From positions 1 through 51,045 of the forward strand of contig CALGAO010000122.1 in the NCBI GenBank assembly GCA_937957685.1: a stretch of DNA of 51,045 bases. The letters are read 5' to 3'. Below, one piece after another: positions 45,855-51,045 of this stretch. The notes under the pieces are model-generated. The model worked only from the letters and a program-made list of their open reading frames with translations. It did no database searches and was not told where the DNA came from. Position 1 is the stretch's first letter, and each line of letters begins with the position of its first letter. This DNA is from an uncultured Paenibacillaceae bacterium (GTDB lineage Bacteria > Bacillota > Bacilli > Paenibacillales > DA-C8). The translations under genes and the position numbers were made by a program.

Positions 45855-46706
45855 TTAAAGCGTAATGTACATCTCGTACTGGGAAATGGCATCCCTCGCA
45901 AAGTTCAAACGCTTCAGGAAACCCAGCAGGCTGGCATGATTCGGGAAGCAGATCGACAGCTTCTGCGGCTGCAGCTCCTCCACCGCCCGATGGATCAACC
46001 CTTTGCCGATCCCTTTGAGCCTGTGCCCGGGATCTGTCCAGATGAAGCTGATCTTGCCTTTCGGGTGAATGCTGAGCGCGCCGATCAGCTGGCCGTCCTG
46101 GAACGCCCCATAATGCGCCTGATCAGCGAAGTGGCTGATGTAATCGAAATCGTTCTGCCAGTTGATATGAATGTCCCGGACCCGATCGCCGAGGCTTCTC
46201 AGAACATTCAGGTCGATCCTGTCCACGACCACATCCCCGGGCAAGCTTGTCCGAATGTCCGACGGCCGGGAATGGGAGTAATATGCGAGGTCGTAAACCT
46301 TCTCATACCCCATCTTCTTATAAAAACTGATCGCCCGGTCATTGCCGACGATCACCTCCAGGAACAGCTGCTGGCACTGATGCTCCAGCGCGATGTCCCT
46401 GTGAAGCTCGAACAGCTTCCGGCTGATCCCGCCCCCGCGGTAATCCGGATGAACGCAGAGCCCGCCGCAGCGCAGGGTCTTGACCCCCTCATACACCTTG
46501 ATGCCGCCCAGGTTCAGTCCGACCGGCTGGTCTCCGTCCATGGCGATCACGGAATATTCGGGCCGGTTCCCTTCCGGTCCGAAGAAATGCCGGAAGAATA
46601 CGTCCTGGGGCAGGTCCATCCTGATGATATAATCGGAAAAGCCGATTTGAAAGGCCTGGTATATTTCCGCTTCGTTTGCCTCTGTGCATCTTTTGTACGT
46701 GATCAG
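45855..46706 (-). CDS. Double-GNAT acetyltransferase, probable CTG start
   Basis: The frame is open upstream of the first ATG (46619), and those 29 codons read LITYKRCTEANEAEIYQAFQ then IGFSDYIIR, the normal first strand and helix of a GNAT domain. No ATG, GTG or TTG occurs there before the TAA, but CTG at 46706-46704 has GAGG eight bases upstream, so I take CTG as the start (284 residues). The first GNAT unit has CVHPDYRGGGISRKL and VIVGNDRAISFYKKMGY; a second has IWTDPGHRLKGIGKGLI in its acetyl-CoA loop. Tandem GNAT proteins acetylate small amines or acyl chains; the substrate is unknown. The alternative is a 254-residue protein from ATG 46619, which would lack part of the fold. Confidence 0.75.
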   Translation of the reverse strand: MITYKRCTEANEAEIYQAFQIGFSDYIIRMDLPQDVFFRHFFGPEGNRPEYSVIAMDGDQPVGLNLGGIKVYEGVKTLRCGGLCVHPDYRGGGISRKLFELHRDIALEHQCQQLFLEVIVGNDRAISFYKKMGYEKVYDLAYYSHSRPSDIRTSLPGDVVVDRIDLNVLRSLGDRVRDIHINWQNDFDYISHFADQAHYGAFQDGQLIGALSIHPKGKISFIWTDPGHRLKGIGKGLIHRAVEELQPQKLSICFPNHASLLGFLKRLNFARDAISQYEMYITL

Positions 46707-46998
46707 ATTGATCGCCTCTTTGTGATGTTATTCATACCGCTTTTTCTTATTGAACTATTTCATGATGCAATTTGCAACAGGATTTTATGTTCGCCATGAT
46801 CCCATATCTAACAACGCGGGTAAACTCCAGGCCAGGCTCCATCAGCTGACCAACGCCACCAGGATACCCGCCACGATCGCGGAAGGTATCCCCAGCACCA
46901 TACCGGTTCATGCGATCAGGCAATCCGCAGCGCCCTGTCTCCAGGATCTGAAAAGGAAAAGCCGCTCACGCTCCCCAACGTTCAACCGCCTTACGAGG
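46707..46998. other. Intergenic region with a possible permease scrap
   Basis: No gene is supported. On the minus strand a short frame near 46868-46927 reads MVLGIPSAIVAGILVALVS, hydrophobic and like the end of a membrane transporter, but it has no upstream coding continuation. Confidence 0.3.
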
Positions 46999-47778
46999 TC
47001 AGCCGGCCAGCAGCGCATCGACGATCGCCTTGTTGGCGATCTCGTTCTTCTTCAGGGACCGCACTCGCTCGTCGGACAGATAATCGATCGGAGTCAGCGG
47101 CAGCTCGCCGCACACGTCCACCCCCGCCAGTTGGCGGGTCCGCATCAGCTCGCGGATCACGTCCAGCAATTGCGACAAGGTCATGCTGCCCTGATCCCAG
47201 TTCGTCACCGCATGGTCCCGGTCCAGCACATCCTTGTCTATGCTGATATACACAGGTTGATCAGGCAGCACGCGGCGAAGGGCGCGCACGACCTGCACGG
47301 TGGACAGACGGCTCACCTCCTGCTCGGAGATGACGGTCACCTTCGACGGGAGCACGCTTGCATGGCTGCGGTCATCAGAAAACTGGGCTCCGATGATGAC
47401 CACGCGGTCCAGCTGCGGCAAGGTCCTGAGCGCGATGCTCACCCAGGAACCGCACGAGAGATAAGGAAGGTCGCCGCCCTGCGCCAGATCGGTATGATGA
47501 TCGAACAGGATCAGCGAGAAAGGTTGCCGAATCTCGGACAGCAGCACATACGTGACGTAATGATAGTTACCGTTGCCGATCAGGGTGACCCGTCTGAACC
47601 TTCTCGCGCCTAACCTTTCCCGGATGATCCGCAGGGCGTCAGCGCTGCAATAGCCGTTGCAGCCGCGCAGATCGGAGAAATCAATCCACTCCATCGGATA
47701 ACCCCGCAACATGGGCTGACTCTTCAGCGTCTCGTCGAAGTTCAACAAGGAAATGCCACTCATCGTTGCGCTGTTCAT
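46999..47778 (-). CDS. Arginase/agmatinase-family metallohydrolase-like protein
   Basis: 259 residues from ATG 47778, preceded by AGGAG at ten bases. The ureohydrolase metal motifs are recognisable: GNGNYHYVTY (68-77) supplies a His where arginases have GGDHS, DHHTD (93-97) is the D-x-H-x-D motif, and SIDKDVLD with Asp 181 and Asp 183 is the S-x-D-x-D motif. GVDVCGE near the C-terminus corresponds to the last family motif. The length is shorter than arginase (about 300) and an N-terminal GCNGYCS adds two cysteines close together. It is likely a binuclear Mn hydrolase of an unassigned subgroup; arginase or formiminoglutamase activity is not assured. It stands alone, divergent from the YhgE gene. 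Confidence 0.78.
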   Translation of the reverse strand: MNSATMSGISLLNFDETLKSQPMLRGYPMEWIDFSDLRGCNGYCSADALRIIRERLGARRFRRVTLIGNGNYHYVTYVLLSEIRQPFSLILFDHHTDLAQGGDLPYLSCGSWVSIALRTLPQLDRVVIIGAQFSDDRSHASVLPSKVTVISEQEVSRLSTVQVVRALRRVLPDQPVYISIDKDVLDRDHAVTNWDQGSMTLSQLLDVIRELMRTRQLAGVDVCGELPLTPIDYLSDERVRSLKKNEIANKAIVDALLAG

Positions 47779-48277
47779 GGGTTTCACACTCCTATTACTC
47801 TAAGCCAGGCTTGTTTTCATAGGTGAGATGAAACGAATTGACGAAGTGCATGATCAGTGGGCGTTCCTTACCGGGACATGCTGATGCGAGCGTTGCCATG
47901 TTCCTTGGCAGAATCGCTTTCAGGTATGTATGCAGAAACGCCTAAGGCATCTTCATCCATCATATGCGCTACCGGCGTTCTGTCTCTTTAGTTAGAAGTA
48001 TACTATTCCAGATTCGCCATCTTCAATATTGCAAATATGGAGCGAATGGGTGCGATCAGCGCTTCAGCGCAATGATCCATTGTCCCGGTGCAGGACGAAT
48101 CGGCGGCGGCATATTGCTCCTGCCCATGTTTGTTTACGCTTCCCTTCCTTTTTTTCACTTGATTGGGTTGAACGTTCGGTGTAAAAAATAAAGAATTACC
48201 CGTTATCCAGGTAATGATCCTGGCAATAATCGACCAAACTACTAACAGAATTCCCTGCACGAAAAGGAGCAATGCTT
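47779..48277. promoter_or_regulatory. Divergent intergenic region with ATTACC-N9-GGTAAT
   Basis: This region carries the promoters of the arginase-family and YhgE genes. ATTACC (48195-48200) and GGTAAT (48210-48215) form an inverted repeat 60-80 bases before the YhgE start, and GAACGTTC occurs near 48171. Either could bind a regulator. No other gene is seen. Confidence 0.4.
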
Positions 48278-50476
48278 ATGAAGTTTATCCGGCTATTCGA
48301 CGTTTTCAGGCATGATATGCGCAGTCAATTCTCCAAACCCATCCTGGCTCTTACGTTTATCGCGGTCGCCATCATGCCGATCCTGTATTCCGGCTTCCTG
48401 ATCAAGGGAAACTGGGACCCTTATGGACAGCTGGAAGATCTGCCCGTCGCGGTGGTCAATCTGGACCGGGGAGCGGAGTATGACGGGGAGATCGTGAACA
48501 TCGGCGAGAGCTTTGTCGAAGAGCTTCGCCGCGATTCGGAGTTCAACTGGCAGTTCGTCGATCAGGAGGCAGCAGCGCGCGGGATGGCGGCCAATGAATA
48601 TTACGCCATGATCACCGTGCCTGAGGATTTCTCCGAGCGGGCGGTGTCGGTGCGAACCGACAATCCCCAGCAGGCTGAGCTCATCTACGAAGCCAACGGC
48701 TATTCCAACTTTATCGCCGCCCAGATCAGCCAGAATGCGACCCGCGAGCTGAGAAGCGAACTCTCGGCCAACATCACCGAGGCTTATACGCGGATCATCG
48801 TCGAGAATTTCACCAAGGTGTCGGAAGGACTGCAGGAAGCCAGCGACGGAGCGGGCAAGCTGCAGGATGGCGCTGCGGAAATCGCCGACGGGATCGATAC
48901 CGTACATACCAACCTGATCACCGCCACATCCGGCGCCAGGGATCTCCTGGACGGCGCGGAGCAGCTGCAGACCGGAGCAGGTTCCCTGGCCGATGCGGTG
49001 CTCGCGCTCAGCAGCGGCGCGAACAGCCTCGCTGAAGGGGTCGGCCAGCTCGCTGACGCGGCCGATTCGCTGGAGGTGGGGGCGGGCAAGCTGGTGCAAG
49101 GCGCAAGCGATCTGGCCAGCGGAGTGGACTCCGCCGCGGCCGGCGCCTCCTCGCTCGCTGCGAACATGCAGCAGTTGTCCAGCGGAGTTGATGGGCTCAA
49201 GCAGGGCATCGCCTCCGCCGCTTCGGTAACCGGACAGCTCGCGGACGGCAGCGCCCAGCTCGCGTCTCAGCTCGAGCAGCTGCTCAAGTCCGATGCCTCC
49301 CTGCAATCCAACGCCTCATTGCAGGCATTGCTCAAGGCGAGTCAGACGCTGGCCGACAACGCCGCCCAGCTGAATAAGGCCCAACAGCAGCTGAAAGCTT
49401 CCAGCGAGCAGCTGGCCGGCGGGCAAGCCCAGGCGCTGGAAGGAGCAAGACAACTGAGCTCCGGCCTGGGTGCGTTGCAGCAGAGTCTCACGGCGTTCAA
49501 GCAAGGGCAGGGAGATCTGTACAGCGGCATCCAGCAAATGAACAGCAAGCTGCCGGAACTTGTCGATGGCGCGAACCAGTTGGCACAAGGCTCGCAGCAA
49601 CTGAATGATGGCACGCAGACGCTGAAGACCAATCTCGACAAGCTCACCGCAGGAACAAGGGATCTGCATAACGGGCTGACCGAACTGACCAGCGGGGCCG
49701 CTTCGTTGAGCGATGGCTCAGACGAACTGACCGATGGCGCTGCGGAGCTCGGCGGCAAGCTGGCGGATGCGGCGGAGCAGACCGCTTCCCTGCACGGCGA
49801 CGATCAGATCATCCACCTGCTGGCTCAGCCCGTGGGCATCCAGGAGATCGACGAGCGGCACGTGTCCAATTACGGGAGCGGCATCGCACCTTACTTCCTG
49901 TCTCTGGCCTTTTTCGCGGGAGCTCTGATCTACTCCAACACGTTCCCGATTCGCCACTCCTATGATCCGAACGCACGCGGACTGAAGCTGTTCATCAGCA
50001 AGTTCCTGTCCTACACATTGATGGGCGTGCTCATGGCGCTGATCGTCAGCACGGTCGCCATCTACGTCCTGAAGCTTGCTGTGCAGAGCGCTCCGATGTT
50101 CTATCTGTATACGGTGATCGTCAGCCTGACCTTTATGTTCCTTGTTCAGATGCTGACAACCTGGTTAGAAAGGCCGGGGCAGTTCATTGCGCTGGTGCTC
50201 TTGATCCTGCAGCTTGTCAGCAGCGCCGGTACTTTCCCGTATGAACTGCTGCCAGGTTGGGCACAAGCGCTTCATCCGTGGCTTCCGATGAGCTACAGCG
50301 TCACCGGATACCGCAATGTCATCTCCGTCGGCTTGTATGAGGATATGTGGAGCCAGGCCGGCATATTGTTGATCATACTCGCCGCCAGCATCATCCTGAT
50401 CGGTGTCTTCTATTGGTTCCATAACAAACGGAAGAAAGCCGAAGAAGCGCAAGCTCCTGCTGCCACGCAGATCTGA
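48278..50476 (+). CDS. yhgE: YhgE/Pip-domain membrane protein
   Basis: 732 residues from ATG 48278, with AAGGAG eight bases upstream; the ATG at 48272 is only two bases from it. One N-terminal helix (about 20-42, PILALTFIAVAIMPILYSGF) anchors a large extracellular region: the Pip-type start with LPVAVVNLDRGAEYDGE and AMITVPEDFSERAVSV, then about 350 residues (180-530) of Ala/Gly-rich heptad or hendecad repeats such as GAGKLQDGAAEIADGIDTV and GAEQLQTGAGSLADAV, predicted as a long coiled coil. Five or so C-terminal helices follow (about 555-720) in the ABC-2 permease pattern. The family includes phage-infection protein Pip, YhgE and YueB/EsaA of type VII secretion; no secretion genes are nearby, so the role is unknown. 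Confidence 0.88.
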   Translation: MKFIRLFDVFRHDMRSQFSKPILALTFIAVAIMPILYSGFLIKGNWDPYGQLEDLPVAVVNLDRGAEYDGEIVNIGESFVEELRRDSEFNWQFVDQEAAARGMAANEYYAMITVPEDFSERAVSVRTDNPQQAELIYEANGYSNFIAAQISQNATRELRSELSANITEAYTRIIVENFTKVSEGLQEASDGAGKLQDGAAEIADGIDTVHTNLITATSGARDLLDGAEQLQTGAGSLADAVLALSSGANSLAEGVGQLADAADSLEVGAGKLVQGASDLASGVDSAAAGASSLAANMQQLSSGVDGLKQGIASAASVTGQLADGSAQLASQLEQLLKSDASLQSNASLQALLKASQTLADNAAQLNKAQQQLKASSEQLAGGQAQALEGARQLSSGLGALQQSLTAFKQGQGDLYSGIQQMNSKLPELVDGANQLAQGSQQLNDGTQTLKTNLDKLTAGTRDLHNGLTELTSGAASLSDGSDELTDGAAELGGKLADAAEQTASLHGDDQIIHLLAQPVGIQEIDERHVSNYGSGIAPYFLSLAFFAGALIYSNTFPIRHSYDPNARGLKLFISKFLSYTLMGVLMALIVSTVAIYVLKLAVQSAPMFYLYTVIVSLTFMFLVQMLTTWLERPGQFIALVLLILQLVSSAGTFPYELLPGWAQALHPWLPMSYSVTGYRNVISVGLYEDMWSQAGILLIILAASIILIGVFYWFHNKRKKAEEAQAPAATQI

Positions 50477-50564
50477 CTCACTGTTCATGCTCGGTAGAGA
50501 CACCAGTCTTCTGCCAATACCTCAATCAGGCATAAGGACAAACTTTCATATCCGATAAAAGTTT

Positions 50565-50593
50565 GGACGGGAAACCGCACCGGTTTCCCGTCC
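50565..50593. terminator. Bidirectional terminator between convergent genes
   Basis: GGACGGGAAACCG (50565-50577) pairs perfectly with CGGTTTCCCGTCC (50581-50593) around a CAC loop. It is followed by ATTCTTGTGTCTT on the plus strand and AAACTTTTATC on the minus strand, and sits between the YhgE and SLH stops. Confidence 0.75.
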
Positions 50594-50616
50594 ATTCTTG
50601 TGTCTTGATATAGCCA

Positions 50617-51045
50617 TCAGATCAGATCGGACTTCTTCAGCAGCCGTTCGATCATTGCCGCAGCTTCTGCTCTGGTGATGGTGTCTTGCGGAGCCAACGT
50701 ATGGCCAGTTCTGCCTGTTACGATGCCTGCCTGCACCGCTTCTGCGATGCTGTTCGCTGCCCATGAGGACGCCTGTGCGGCATCTGTGAAGGCGCCAAGC
50801 GTTGCGTCTGCCGACCGCACTGGCATCTCCGACGCAAGTCCGGTAATGGCCATCGCTCTCGCGATGATGACCATCGCCTGTTCGCGCGTGATTTTCTCGT
50901 TCGGCCTGAAGGTGCCGTCTGCGTAACCGCTCAGCAGACCGTAGGCATGAGCCGTGCGGATCGCACGATTATACCAATCCGTGTCACTCACATCCGTGAA
51001 TGCGCTGGGTCCATGCTCCAGCTTCAACCCCAGCGCCCGGACGAT
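50617..51045 (-). CDS. SLH-domain surface protein, C-terminal part
   Basis: 143 codons reach the right edge, so the N-terminus lies outside the window. Two and a half SLH units are visible: a tail of one (IVRALGLKLEHG), then AFTDVSDTDWYNRAIRTAHA with GYADGTFRPNEKITREQAMV, then AFTDAAQASSWAANSIAEAV with APQDTITRAEAAAMIERLL, ending at KKSDLI. These bind secondary cell-wall polymer and anchor the missing N-terminal part at the surface. SLH domains at the extreme C-terminus match the layout of the giant protein at 28750. It is convergent with YhgE and shares its terminator. The full domain content is unknown. Confidence 0.88.
   Translation of the reverse strand: MVRALGLKLEHGPSAFTDVSDTDWYNRAIRTAHAYGLLSGYADGTFRPNEKITREQAMVIIARAMAITGLASEMPVRSADATLGAFTDAAQASSWAANSIAEAVQAGIVTGRTGHTLAPQDTITRAEAAAMIERLLKKSDLI

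Noticed and set aside
46868..46927. 19-residue hydrophobic peptide
   Set aside because: Resembles the end of a permease but is preceded at once by a stop and has no ribosome binding site; kept only as a possible scrap.
48003..48272. 89-codon minus-strand frame with a hydrophobic start
   Set aside because: TTG start without a Shine-Dalgarno sequence, lies in the divergent promoter region and overlaps the YhgE ribosome binding site.

Overview
The window looks like chromosome of a Gram-positive, high-GC member of the Paenibacillaceae. I infer this from three SLH-domain surface proteins, a YclQNOP-type siderophore importer behind Fur boxes, YhgE/Pip and PadR/HxlR regulators, strong AGGAGG ribosome binding sites, and a dispersed repeat I associate with Paenibacillus. 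No rRNA, tRNA, integrase, insertion sequence or cas gene was recognised. Most genes lie on the minus strand.

Layout. 1-1054: a partial secreted-type protein, a 36-residue membrane peptide missed by length cut-offs, and a noncoding stretch holding four 22-bp palindromes at an exact 52-bp period. 1055-2042: a VOC protein and a tandem-domain HxlR regulator behind a 36-bp palindromic operator. 2057-4361: a GH3 glycosidase with its terminator. 4523-6551: PadR regulator, ABC ATPase and permease, with matching operator-like palindromes before padR and before the ABC genes. 6809-9310: a 5'-truncated aldo/keto reductase remnant, a hypothetical beta-sandwich protein, a GNAT acetyltransferase and a complex hairpin. 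9318-13480: siderophore uptake operon (lipoprotein, two permeases, ATPase) with several Fur-like boxes and a terminator-like hairpin inside the first codons of the first permease.

13595-21388: a dispersed repeat, then a 2505-residue SLH protein with InlB-type (Flg_new) repeats and a probable beta-propeller. 21728-22801: a PadR-DUF4180 regulator with a textbook ATGT-N8-ACAT operator. 22982-28559: a c-di-GMP enzyme with intact GGDEF and EAL domains, an OmpR-type response regulator, a 7TMR-DISM histidine kinase and a small membrane protein. 28701-45237: one gene of about 16.5 kb for a 5495-residue secreted protein with 22 tandem invasin/intimin-like (Big_1) Ig repeats and C-terminal SLH domains. 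45478-51045: a chemotaxis-receptor fragment, a double-GNAT protein probably starting at CTG, an arginase-family protein, a YhgE/Pip membrane protein and the end of another SLH protein.

The theme is the cell envelope: surface proteins held by SLH domains, membrane sensors, a siderophore importer, an ABC exporter and c-di-GMP signalling. Four gene remnants (6809, 22773, 45519 and possibly 46868) show local decay. The most unexplained signals are the helically phased palindrome array at 667-844 and the intragenic attenuator-like hairpin at 12117-12149.
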